DNA of 20,674 nt from assembly GCA_023139225.1 (NCBI GenBank), contig JAGLNZ010000307.1:1-20674 (forward strand). Reading direction: 5' to 3'. Shown piece by piece: positions 1 through 6,821 of the stretch. The translations under genes were made by a program, and so were the position numbers. How positions within the stretch are numbered: the first letter of the stretch is position 1; every line of letters starts with the position of its first letter. Origin of the DNA: Desulfobacula sp. Its GTDB lineage: Bacteria; Desulfobacterota; Desulfobacteria; Desulfobacterales; Desulfobacteraceae. The notes beneath the pieces were generated by a model. That model was given only the letters and a program-made list of their open reading frames with translations, did not search any database and was not told the DNA's origin.

Positions 1-60
1 GGTATTGCAGCCGGGTTCAGCAATATCTTGAGAGCAGGTAAAAAGGGAAGAAAGTTTTAA
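1..60 (+). CDS. C-terminal end of AtpZ-like (AtpZ/AtpI family) protein, partial
   Basis: The first 60 bases read as 19 codons plus TAA in frame 1, giving a tail that starts GIAAGFSNILRAGKKG and is rich in lysine and arginine. AtpZ, a small two-helix membrane protein encoded just before atpI in many ATP synthase operons, commonly ends with a Gly-rich helix, an AGF.N turn and a basic tail, and this fragment fits. Its stop TAA overlaps the ATG of the next gene by one base, which implies translational coupling. Only the end is visible, so the identification rests on position and a short resemblance. Confidence 0.5.
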   Translation, partial: GIAAGFSNILRAGKKGRKF

Positions 61-461
61 TGCAGGATCTTTACAAAATTGTTAATTTTGTCACGACTTC
101 AAACTGGCTGTTATTGCTGTTCGGAGGAATGATCGGTCTGATGGTGGCCCCAATGAAATTTGCTTTGGGCATCATTCTGGGGGGATTGATTGTGGCAATA
201 AATTTTCATTTATTGAAAAATACGCTTAAAAACATGTTTCGTCCTGAAGTCGTATCAGAACAGGGGCGCTCTCTCGTGGGCAATATCCTGATTAAATATT
301 ATATTCGATTTGCGATAAGCGGGACGATAATATTCCTGCTGATTTCAAAACATATTGTTCATCCGTTGGGTCTTCTGGCAGGTCTATCGGTGGTTGTTGC
401 AAGCATGTTTATTGCTAGTATGCTTGAGTTGACAAGATTATTTTTCAAGGAGGCGGTATAA
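60..461 (+). CDS. atpI: ATP synthase subunit I (AtpI-like) membrane protein
   Basis: This 133-aa protein is very hydrophobic, with about four membrane helices near residues 15-32, 34-52, 78-97 and 100-125. It fits the ATP synthase I family, small proteins encoded directly before atpB that help assemble the c-ring or supply Mg2+ in some species. The ATG at 60 overlaps the preceding stop by one base, and the next gene begins two bases after this stop, so it sits inside an operon. Sequence conservation in this family is low. The assignment depends mostly on topology, size and its place before atpB. Confidence 0.8.
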   Translation: MQDLYKIVNFVTTSNWLLLLFGGMIGLMVAPMKFALGIILGGLIVAINFHLLKNTLKNMFRPEVVSEQGRSLVGNILIKYYIRFAISGTIIFLLISKHIVHPLGLLAGLSVVVASMFIASMLELTRLFFKEAV

Positions 462-462
462 G

Positions 463-1152
463 GTGGAACATCCATATTTGATTCTTACTTCATTGTTCGG
501 AATTTTCGGAATGGAAGAGTGGGCTGCAGCAAATCCACAGGTTACATATATGTGGCTGGCTATGATTATTTTAATATTTTTTGGCTGGCTGGCAGGAAAG
601 AGTGTTTCCATGGTGCCTAAAACAGCGCAAAATGTGTTTGAAACTCTGATCTCAGGACTTGAAGAGTTCATGGTCACTGTTACCGGGGAAGAAGGCAGAA
701 AGTCTTATCCGCTTGTATTGACCATATTTTTATTTGTGCTTTTAGGTAATCTCATGGGGTTGGTCCCTGCGTTTTTTCCACCAACAGCTAATATCAATAC
801 TACGTTGGGGTTAGCACTTATCGCGGTGCTATGGAGCCATGTGATCGGCGTTCAACAGCACGGTTTTAAGTATATTAAACATTTTTTAGGACCGGTTCCG
901 GCAATGATTCCCTTGTTTTTTCCCATTGAAGTCATTGGACATACGGCAAGGGTTCTCTCCCTTACCTTCCGTCTTTTTGGCAACATGGCGGGTCATGAGT
1001 TGGTTGTCGGTATCCTTCTCGGACTGGGCGGTATGTTTCTGGCACCGCTTCCGGTTATGGCATTGGGTTCATTTGTCGCGCTGGTACAGGCATTTGTATT
1101 CTTCTTGCTGTCAACCATGTATATTGCCGGGGCAATAGAAGAGTCACACTAA
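463..1152 (+). CDS. atpB: F-type ATP synthase subunit a
   Basis: This 229-aa integral membrane protein is the stator half of the Fo ion channel. The signature helix reads SLTFRLFGNMAGHE around residues 166-179; Arg170 matches the essential arginine (R210 in E. coli) that faces the c-ring carboxylate. Gln209 in LVQAFVFFLL matches the conserved glutamine of the last helix. Translation starts at GTG 463, placed 12 bases after the AAGGAGG that overlaps the end of atpI. The length is typical of short deltaproteobacterial a-subunits. The other ATP synthase genes (F, H, A, G, D, C) do not follow, so the complex is encoded at more than one locus. Confidence 0.95.
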   Translation: MEHPYLILTSLFGIFGMEEWAAANPQVTYMWLAMIILIFFGWLAGKSVSMVPKTAQNVFETLISGLEEFMVTVTGEEGRKSYPLVLTIFLFVLLGNLMGLVPAFFPPTANINTTLGLALIAVLWSHVIGVQQHGFKYIKHFLGPVPAMIPLFFPIEVIGHTARVLSLTFRLFGNMAGHELVVGILLGLGGMFLAPLPVMALGSFVALVQAFVFFLLSTMYIAGAIEESH

Positions 1153-1163
1153 TAAAGAGTTTT

Positions 1164-1191
1164 ACGGGATTTGGAAGAAGCCCCGTTGTTT
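1164..1191 (+). promoter_or_regulatory. Possible weak hairpin between atpB and atpE
   Basis: ACGGG at 1164-1168 can pair with CCCGT at 1182-1186 across a 13-base loop, followed by TGTTTTTATAT and a strongly AT-rich leader before atpE. It resembles a weak attenuator or an RNA-processing or stability element. The c-subunit is needed in about ten-fold excess, so a 3'-end or stability element here would make sense. A five-pair stem with a long loop is marginal. Confidence 0.25.
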
Positions 1192-1228
1192 TTATATTAT
1201 ATTATTAAATTATATTAAGGAGTAAAAC

Positions 1229-1498
1229 ATGGAATTTCTAGTTGGTAGTGTATGGGCAGCAGGTCTTGCAATCGGTATTGCAGCATTTGGTTGCGGCATT
1301 GGTCAGGGCTTGGGCCTTTCCGGCGCAATGAGCGGTATTTCAAGAAATCCTGAAGCAGCAGGTAAAATTCAGGTTAACATGCTGATCGGTCTTGCAATGA
1401 TCGAGTCTCTTTGTATCTACGCTCTTGTTGTAGCTCTGATTCTTATGTATGCCCATCCTGCACTTAAAGGTGCGATTGCTGCCATGGGCGGACATTAA
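1229..1498 (+). CDS. atpE: F-type ATP synthase subunit c (proteolipid)
   Basis: This 89-aa hairpin protein has two membrane helices (about residues 8-35 and 50-75) joined by the polar loop RNPEA at 39-43, which contacts the central stalk. The ion-binding carboxylate is Glu59. Gln26 in the first helix, Glu59, Ser60 and Tyr64 reproduce the spacing of the Na+-binding site of the Ilyobacter tartaricus ring (Q32, E65, S66, Y70), although the Thr67 equivalent is Leu61. A good Shine-Dalgarno (TAAGGAG, 1216-1222) lies six bases before the ATG, in an AT-rich leader suited to high expression. Multiple copies would form the rotor ring. Confidence 0.95.
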   Translation: MEFLVGSVWAAGLAIGIAAFGCGIGQGLGLSGAMSGISRNPEAAGKIQVNMLIGLAMIESLCIYALVVALILMYAHPALKGAIAAMGGH

Positions 1499-1533
1499 GC
1501 CATACAGTTTGAATTATACAGATATTTGTAATT

Positions 1534-1571
1534 AAAAGGGTGTAAGATATTTTTTGTTTTACACCCTTTTT
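1534..1571 (+). terminator. Rho-independent terminator after atpE
   Basis: AAAAGGGTGTAA at 1534-1545 pairs with TTTTACACCCTTTT at 1557-1570 around an AT-rich loop, and the 3' arm ends in a T run. It closes the atp transcript. Confidence 0.85.
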
Positions 1572-1603
1572 ATATTCATCTTTTCATGTTTCAATGATTT
1601 TTC

Positions 1604-1632
1604 TTGCTTGAGTCTTTCATTGTTGGTATATT
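1604..1632 (+). promoter_or_regulatory. Candidate sigma70 promoter for the PilZ gene set
   Basis: TTGCTT at 1604-1609 and TATATT at 1627-1632 are separated by 17 bases, between the atpE terminator and the PilZ gene. The -10 matches consensus at five of six positions, the -35 at only three. A promoter is expected here because the terminator isolates the downstream genes from the atp transcript. Confidence 0.3.
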
Positions 1633-1708
1633 TTTTAAAATAACAAAATTGTCTGATGCTAAGTAAGATGAAAATTTTTAGATTCTTGTAAAGTACAAAG
1701 GTGGCCCA

Positions 1709-2122
1709 ATGAATAACCAATCCATTGAGTTTCAGAATATAAAGGAAGATTCCTCTTCCCCGGGAATTGTTCGTAAATCATTTCGTATCCCCATCGAAGA
1801 CAAGGAAAATGTCTGGGTTTTAATTAATAAAAAGCGCTACTCTGTACGGGATATCAGTACGTGTGGTGTCGGCATCCTTCTTGAAAATAATTCAAGATTT
1901 ATCATTGAACAGGCACTTTTAAATTGCGAATTCAGTATTTTTAACGTATCAATTAAAAAGCTGAACGGTAAGATTGTTCACCTTTCATTCGACAAAGGCG
2001 GAAATTTGCAATGTGGTATTCAATGGATAGATATGGAAAAAAAAATCGCAGACCAGATTTCTGAAATTGTTTTTAAAATGAAAGAACAATTGTTAAAAAA
2101 TGGCAACATATCGGTTGAATAA
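1709..2122 (+). CDS. PilZ-domain c-di-GMP-binding protein
   Basis: This 137-aa soluble protein is a single PilZ domain with a short variable N-terminus. The c-di-GMP motif is complete: RKSFR at residues 22-26 supplies the RxxxR arginines, and DISTCG at 48-53 is the DxSxxG strand. A C-terminal amphipathic helix follows (about 108-130). The ATG lies a few bases after AAGGTGG. It should act as a c-di-GMP receptor that changes the behaviour of a partner. It is followed by an unknown protein, a ParA ATPase and a histidine kinase on the same strand, which suggests one signalling or localisation unit. The family is clear; the partner is unknown. Confidence 0.85.
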   Translation: MNNQSIEFQNIKEDSSSPGIVRKSFRIPIEDKENVWVLINKKRYSVRDISTCGVGILLENNSRFIIEQALLNCEFSIFNVSIKKLNGKIVHLSFDKGGNLQCGIQWIDMEKKIADQISEIVFKMKEQLLKNGNISVE

Positions 2123-2136
2123 AAAATAAATATACC

Positions 2137-2439
2137 ATGCATAAGAAAAAAGACATAATGGAAAATATCCTCGGTGGTAGCGGGGATGAGATCGCAGATC
2201 GGATTGATAAGTTAGATTGTCTGATTTATAAAAAAGAACCGGGTTTAGAAGATGAAAGCCTCAAAGATCAGGATGGGAAAATATGGCAGGCTTCAAAAGA
2301 AAATGTATCTGTTCAGGTTTGGGAAGACAAAGCTAAAATTAAAGTTCGGGTTTCTCCTAGGAAAAAAACTATTTCCATGAAGCGAATAGCCAATATTGCT
2401 GTAAATGCTATTCTTGAGGAACTTAAAAAGGAGGATTAG
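2137..2439 (+). CDS. Small hypothetical protein (100 aa)
   Basis: I do not recognise a family. The protein is charged and soluble. An acidic, probably flexible N-terminal half contains the stretch IADRIDKLDCLIYKK (residues 20-34). It is followed by an alternating strand-like segment (VSVQVWEDKAKIKVRVSP) and a C-terminal helix (about 80-97) ending in lysines and acidic residues. No membrane segment or catalytic motif is visible. Start choice is uncertain: neither ATG 2137 nor ATG 2158 has a strong ribosome-binding site. Its stop TAG overlaps the GTG of the downstream ParA gene by one base, so the two are probably translationally coupled and may interact. Confidence 0.65.
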   Translation: MHKKKDIMENILGGSGDEIADRIDKLDCLIYKKEPGLEDESLKDQDGKIWQASKENVSVQVWEDKAKIKVRVSPRKKTISMKRIANIAVNAILEELKKED

Positions 2440-3380
2440 TGGCAATCATCGTCTGTCCTAAGTGTGCAAAAAAACATAAAGTCAATTTAGATACCGTTAA
2501 AGAAAATGCGCCTTTGGGGAAAAAAATTGCGGCCAGATGTAAATCCTGCGGTCATAAATTCCCCGTGCAGCTTGATCAGTTCATTAATCAAGAAAAAGAG
2601 AAATCTTACGAGCCAAAAACAAGTACTAGAAAAATTTGTGTTACTTTAAGTAAGGGAGGGGTAGGAAAAACCACCACCTCTGTTAATTTATGTGCAGGTC
2701 TGGCTCTTGCCGGCCACAAGGTGTTGCTCGTGGATACGGATACCCAGGGCCAGTCTTCCTATATCCTTGGAAAGAAGCCAAGAGCCGGTTTGACTGAATT
2801 GCTGACAAAGGAACTTGCACCAGAAGAGTGTATCGTCAGGGCCAGAAAAAATCTTTGGCTCCTCTCCGGTGGCAAATCTCTGGCTGGAGTTAAAAGAATT
2901 ATTGACCGGAAAAGTTTTGGTGCTGAGTGGACCTTGTCTGAGGCCATGAAAGAACTGGACCATAGATATGATTTCATTATTATTGATACTGCTCCCGGAT
3001 GGGACCAGCTAATCGTCAATGTCCTGTTTTATTCCACAGAAGTTCTCGTGCCGGTGGCATTGGAAGTAATGCCCCTGCAGGGATTGGCGGAATTTATGAA
3101 AAGTCTGGGATCCATTCAAAAATATCGAAAGGAAATTAAATTAAAATATATTGTTCCTACTTTTATGGATACCAGGATAAAGGGCCCTGAGACAATATAT
3201 TCACAGCTTAAAAAATTATATCCGGAATACATGTGCAATCCTATCAGATACAGTGAAAGTCTTTCCGAGGCACCATCCTATGGAAAATCCATTTTTGAGT
3301 TTGCCCCCGGATGTACGGCATCTGCTGATTACAAGGACCTTGTTAGAAAAGTTACACTTGATGAGTCAGCACTCCTTTAA
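2439..3380 (+). CDS. ParA/MinD-family ATPase with N-terminal zinc ribbon
   Basis: This 313-aa protein begins with an MJ0042-type zinc ribbon (C6-P-K-C9 and C34-K-S-C37), then a linker, then a ParA/MinD ATPase domain from about residue 65. The deviant Walker A is SKGGVGKTTT (71-80) with the signature lysine Lys72; the A' motif is VDTDTQGQ (98-105) and the Walker B region is IIIDTAPGWD (180-189). Such ATPases form ATP-bound dimers on DNA or membrane to position cargo. No ParB partner is nearby, so chromosome partitioning is unlikely; placement of a signalling or motility complex fits the neighbours better. GTG at 2439 overlaps the upstream stop and follows a strong AAGGAGG. The zinc ribbon fused to ParA is unusual. 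Confidence 0.85.
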   Translation: MAIIVCPKCAKKHKVNLDTVKENAPLGKKIAARCKSCGHKFPVQLDQFINQEKEKSYEPKTSTRKICVTLSKGGVGKTTTSVNLCAGLALAGHKVLLVDTDTQGQSSYILGKKPRAGLTELLTKELAPEECIVRARKNLWLLSGGKSLAGVKRIIDRKSFGAEWTLSEAMKELDHRYDFIIIDTAPGWDQLIVNVLFYSTEVLVPVALEVMPLQGLAEFMKSLGSIQKYRKEIKLKYIVPTFMDTRIKGPETIYSQLKKLYPEYMCNPIRYSESLSEAPSYGKSIFEFAPGCTASADYKDLVRKVTLDESALL

Positions 3381-3433
3381 CTTTTGTTTTCAATATAACC
3401 ATACATAATTTTAAGGGAATTAGGAAATATTCC

Positions 3434-5476
3434 GTGAGACTTAGGACGAGAATCATTATAGCAGTTGTGGTTGCCTGCAGTATCATAAACTTGTTTTTAT
3501 GTTTTTATTTCACAGAAAAAATAAAAGAATCTGAGCTTAAAAATCTTAGTACCAGAATAGAAAAATCCGCTTATATGATGAAGCTTGTGAATGCAAGACC
3601 ACTTTATAACGTGGATAAAGAAACCCTTCGAGTAAATATGGAGACTTTTTTTGATGATGAAAATATGAAAAGGATTTCACTTCAGGAGCATGATATTGAT
3701 GTTGATATTAAACTTGAAAGAAAGTTTGGTGTTCCCAAAGGGATAGATATCAAAAAAAGCTTCTATATTTATTATAAAGGTCTGAAGCTGGGTAAAATGA
3801 ATGTTGTCTATTCAACCAGCCTGATAGAACAAGAGCTTTCAAGGTTCAGAAAGCAGATGCTTTCTTTTACCTTTACCGTTATTGCTGTTCTGGTTGTGGT
3901 CCTTATCATTTTAGTGAATAAACTGATGCAGCCTGTGACTCAATTAACACGGGCGGCTTCTGAAATTGCTTCAGGAAATCTTGACAGGGATATTGATCAA
4001 AGCGGTGTTGGAGAAGTTGGGGAGCTTTCCCGAAACTTTGCTGCAATGAGGGATGCAGTCAAAGACAAAATCAATGATCTTGCAATGACCAACCGGGATC
4101 TTGAAAAACAAGTGTTTTTAAAAGAAATCAATGAGAAAAAAATATTGCGGCAGAGTGCGGTGATCAGCTCCGTAAATCATTTTTTTCAAAAATCCATGGT
4201 AGCCCAAACCTATAAGGAAATCGCACAGATTTTTATTCCCATTGCCCTTGAAATTATTCCAGGTAAATATTGTTTTATCGGAGAAGTCAAAAAGGATGAA
4301 AAAGATTCCATGGAAATCCTGGCAATGTCCGATGGGGCATCTCATGACTGCAATTTGATACAGATGGATAAGGACGTCCGGCTGAGGGGAAGGAAAATAA
4401 GAGGCATCAGATCATGTGTTATTCACCAGGATAAAACAATCATTGCAAATGATCCAACCTCCCACCCTGATTTTATCCAACCCCCTGAGAATCATATCCC
4501 CATAGATTCTTTTTTAGGGGTTCCCATGAAACTGGGATCTGAAATTAAGGGAATCATTGCATTTTCTGGAAAGGAAGGCGGGTACGATTCTGATGACCAG
4601 GAAGCATGTGAAATGCTGGCAATTGCTCTTGTGGAAGCATTAAGTCTGAAAAAAAGGGAAGATGAGAAAGCAAAGCTTGAAGAAATGATGATTCAGTCGG
4701 AAAAGATGATCTCCATTGGCGGTCTTGCCGCAGGAATGGCCCATGAAATAAATAATCCCCTTGCAGGAATTTTACAAAACGCACAGGTTATTCAAAACAG
4801 ATTAAAAAATAAATTACCGGCAAATATTTTGGTTGCAAAAGAGCTTGACCTCAAGCTTGATGATATACAATTGTACATGGAAAAAAGAGATGTTTTTAAA
4901 ATGATTGATTCGGTTCTGGATGCCGGCAAAAGAGCTGCTTCAATCGTTGTAAATATGTTATCCTTTTCCAGAAAAAGCACATCAGGATTTATGCCTGAAA
5001 ATGTTTCCGATCTTCTGGATAAAACGCTGGAACTTGCTGAAAGTGATTATAATCTGAAAAAGAAATTTGATTTTAAAAAGATAAAAATAATCAAAGACTA
5101 TGTTCCCGGGGTTCCGAGAATATCCTGTAAAGCAAGTGAAATTCAACAGGTGTTTTTTAATGTATTATCCAATGGTGCCCAGGCCATGATGTCATGGGAA
5201 GAAGTCCTGGAACCTTGTTTTCAGTTAAAGATATCAAGTGATGAGAGTACGGTCACAATTGAAATCAAAGATAATGGGCCGGGCATGAAAGATGACACCA
5301 AAAAGAGGATCTTTGAACCCTTTTTTACCACGAAAAGTGTGGGCGAGGGTACTGGATTGGGTCTGGCGGTTTCCTATTTTATTGTCACTGAAAATCATAA
5401 AGGCGGTATAGAGGTCTATTCCAAACCTTTTAAGGGAACAAGTTTTATTATTAAACTGCCGGTTGCCAGAGTATAA
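3434..5476 (+). CDS. Membrane sensor histidine kinase (HAMP-GAF-HisKA-HATPase)
   Basis: This 680-aa sensor has membrane helices at about 7-27 and 143-163 that flank a roughly 115-residue periplasmic sensing region. HAMP covers about 164-216, a short coiled coil follows, then GAF at about 245-415, and a HisKA domain with phospho-accepting His437 in AHEINNP. The ATPase domain has an N box (NVLSNGAQAM), a G1 box (DNGPGM) and a G2 box (GEGTGLGLA). The insertion between the H box and N box is longer than usual. No receiver domain is attached and no response regulator lies beside it, so its partner is encoded elsewhere. GTG at 3434 is preceded by AGGA at a workable distance. It probably belongs to the PilZ-ParA unit; a terminator follows. 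Confidence 0.92.
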   Translation: MRLRTRIIIAVVVACSIINLFLCFYFTEKIKESELKNLSTRIEKSAYMMKLVNARPLYNVDKETLRVNMETFFDDENMKRISLQEHDIDVDIKLERKFGVPKGIDIKKSFYIYYKGLKLGKMNVVYSTSLIEQELSRFRKQMLSFTFTVIAVLVVVLIILVNKLMQPVTQLTRAASEIASGNLDRDIDQSGVGEVGELSRNFAAMRDAVKDKINDLAMTNRDLEKQVFLKEINEKKILRQSAVISSVNHFFQKSMVAQTYKEIAQIFIPIALEIIPGKYCFIGEVKKDEKDSMEILAMSDGASHDCNLIQMDKDVRLRGRKIRGIRSCVIHQDKTIIANDPTSHPDFIQPPENHIPIDSFLGVPMKLGSEIKGIIAFSGKEGGYDSDDQEACEMLAIALVEALSLKKREDEKAKLEEMMIQSEKMISIGGLAAGMAHEINNPLAGILQNAQVIQNRLKNKLPANILVAKELDLKLDDIQLYMEKRDVFKMIDSVLDAGKRAASIVVNMLSFSRKSTSGFMPENVSDLLDKTLELAESDYNLKKKFDFKKIKIIKDYVPGVPRISCKASEIQQVFFNVLSNGAQAMMSWEEVLEPCFQLKISSDESTVTIEIKDNGPGMKDDTKKRIFEPFFTTKSVGEGTGLGLAVSYFIVTENHKGGIEVYSKPFKGTSFIIKLPVARV

Positions 5477-5489
5477 TTCGTTTTACTAT

Positions 5490-5549
5490 AAAGGGGCACT
5501 ACCGCTCTGACTCTGAATGCTTGACAATGGAAGTGGTGCCCCTTTTTTT
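5490..5549 (+). terminator. Terminator after the histidine kinase, between converging genes
   Basis: AAAGGGGCACTAC pairs with GTGGTGCCCCTTT across about 30 loop bases, followed by a run of seven Ts. It ends the + strand transcript. The ACT-protein gene converges from the other side, and the stem could also slow that transcript, though with few Ts in that direction. Confidence 0.85.
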
Positions 5550-5560
5550 ATTTTTTTAAA

Positions 5561-5992
5561 TTATAAATTACATATTTCCCGGGTAGTGAAAACTTTAATG
5601 TTTTTTTGTGCAAGAATTTTCAATGCCTTATCATGATCATCAAATCGGAAAATCATGATGGCATTTTCGCATTGGGGATTGGCAAATGCATACATATATT
5701 CCACATTGACCTCATTTTCGCAAAGTGGGTCTAAAATGCTATTCAACCCACCGGGCTCATCTTTCACCTCAACGGCCAGGACTTTAGTTCTTCCAACAGT
5801 AAATCCTTCTTTTTTCAATGCTTCTTCTGCTTTGTCATTGTCATTGACAATTAAGCGCAGTACACCAAAATCAGTTGTGTCGGCAAGAGATAATGCTCTG
5901 ATATTGACATTGGCATCTCTTAAGATTGCAGTAACTTCTGCAAGCCGACCTTCCTTGTTTTCAACAAATATGGATATCTGTTCAGCAGACAT
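5561..5992 (-). CDS. Tandem ACT-domain protein (amino-acid-binding)
   Basis: This 143-aa protein consists of two ACT domains (about residues 4-70 and 72-140) and nothing else. The first shows the family pattern: a strand (QISIFVENKEGRLAEV), a helix with the glycine at the ligand-binding loop, then VNIRALSLADT. ACT modules bind amino acids and usually regulate enzymes; free-standing double-ACT proteins are often found beside CoA ligases such as phenylacetate-CoA ligase. Here it lies 19 bases downstream of an enoyl-CoA hydratase gene and is probably the last gene of that transcript. No catalytic domain is present. The ligand cannot be deduced. Confidence 0.88.
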   Translation of the reverse strand: MSAEQISIFVENKEGRLAEVTAILRDANVNIRALSLADTTDFGVLRLIVNDNDKAEEALKKEGFTVGRTKVLAVEVKDEPGGLNSILDPLCENEVNVEYMYAFANPQCENAIMIFRFDDHDKALKILAQKNIKVFTTREICNL

Positions 5993-6011
5993 AGTGTTTC
6001 ACCCCTTTTGT

Positions 6012-6800
6012 CTAATAAAGTTCTCCTTTGAACACAGGTTTTCTTTTTTCAAGAAAGGCACGGGTACCTTCTTTTGCATCTTCGCTTGCCATATTAAGGC
6101 CAAAGACGTCATTTTCAATTCTGCACCCGGTCTCAAGATCTGTATTAAGACCGTTTTGCATGACTTCCTTTGCAGATCTTAGAGCTACTTTGCCCTTAGA
6201 AGCGATAAGGTTCGCAATTTTCAAGACTTCTTCCATGAGCTTGTCAGGCTCAATAACTTTGTTTACAATACCATATTCCAGAGCTGTTTGCGCCTTAATA
6301 TTTTTTCCTGTAAAGACAAGTTCTTTAGCACGGTTTACGCCTGCACGCCTTGCCAGTCTCTGTGTCCCGCCAAATCCCGGAATTAATCCCAGGTTGATCT
6401 CGGGCAGGCCGAAAAGCGCTTTATCAGATGCATAGATAAAATCACACCCTAGGGCAGCTTCGAGACCCCCGCCCAGGGCAAATCCGTTTACAGCAGCAAT
6501 GACCGGGATGGGCAGATCTTCAATTTTTGAAAAAACCTTTTGCCCTTTTCGGGAAAAACTTTTTCCTTCCAAAGGATTCATTTTTTCAAGTTCTGCAATG
6601 TCGGCTCCGGCAACAAATGCTTTGTCTCCTGCACCTGTCAGGATAAGAACTCTTATATCCGTATTTTTTCTTACCTGGTCCAATGCAGTATCCAGGTCAT
6701 CAAACAGGGCATTGTTAAGCGCATTTAAAGCTTTGGGCCTGTTAAAAAATATGGTTGCAATAGGGGTGTCAACCTCAAGAATAATGTTTTCAAAAGACAT
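6012..6800 (-). CDS. Enoyl-CoA hydratase/crotonase
   Basis: This 262-aa cytoplasmic crotonase-fold enzyme adds water to 2-enoyl-CoA (crotonyl-CoA type) in beta-oxidation or butyrate-type metabolism. The oxyanion-hole segments are AGADIAEL (about 64-71) and NGFALGGG (105-112). Both catalytic glutamates of true hydratases are present: Glu114 in GGGLE and Glu134 in FGLPEINLG, matching E144 and E164 of rat crotonase. I place the start at the ATG at 6800 because AAAGGAGGA sits five bases before it; the upstream ATG at 6818 would overlap that site. The gene follows the amidase gene by 21 bases, so it is probably cotranscribed. Exact chain-length specificity is not visible. Confidence 0.93.
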   Translation of the reverse strand: MSFENIILEVDTPIATIFFNRPKALNALNNALFDDLDTALDQVRKNTDIRVLILTGAGDKAFVAGADIAELEKMNPLEGKSFSRKGQKVFSKIEDLPIPVIAAVNGFALGGGLEAALGCDFIYASDKALFGLPEINLGLIPGFGGTQRLARRAGVNRAKELVFTGKNIKAQTALEYGIVNKVIEPDKLMEEVLKIANLIASKGKVALRSAKEVMQNGLNTDLETGCRIENDVFGLNMASEDAKEGTRAFLEKRKPVFKGELY

Positions 6801-6821
6801 GATGTCCTCCTTTAGCATAGG

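Noticed and set aside
2439..3380. Chromosome-partitioning ParA of a parABS system
   Set aside because: No ParB gene and no parS-like palindromes nearby, and the zinc ribbon and signalling neighbours point to another cargo.
5655..6435. Long + strand frames opposite the ACT and crotonase genes
   Set aside because: Their translations show no family features and mirror well-supported genes on the other strand.
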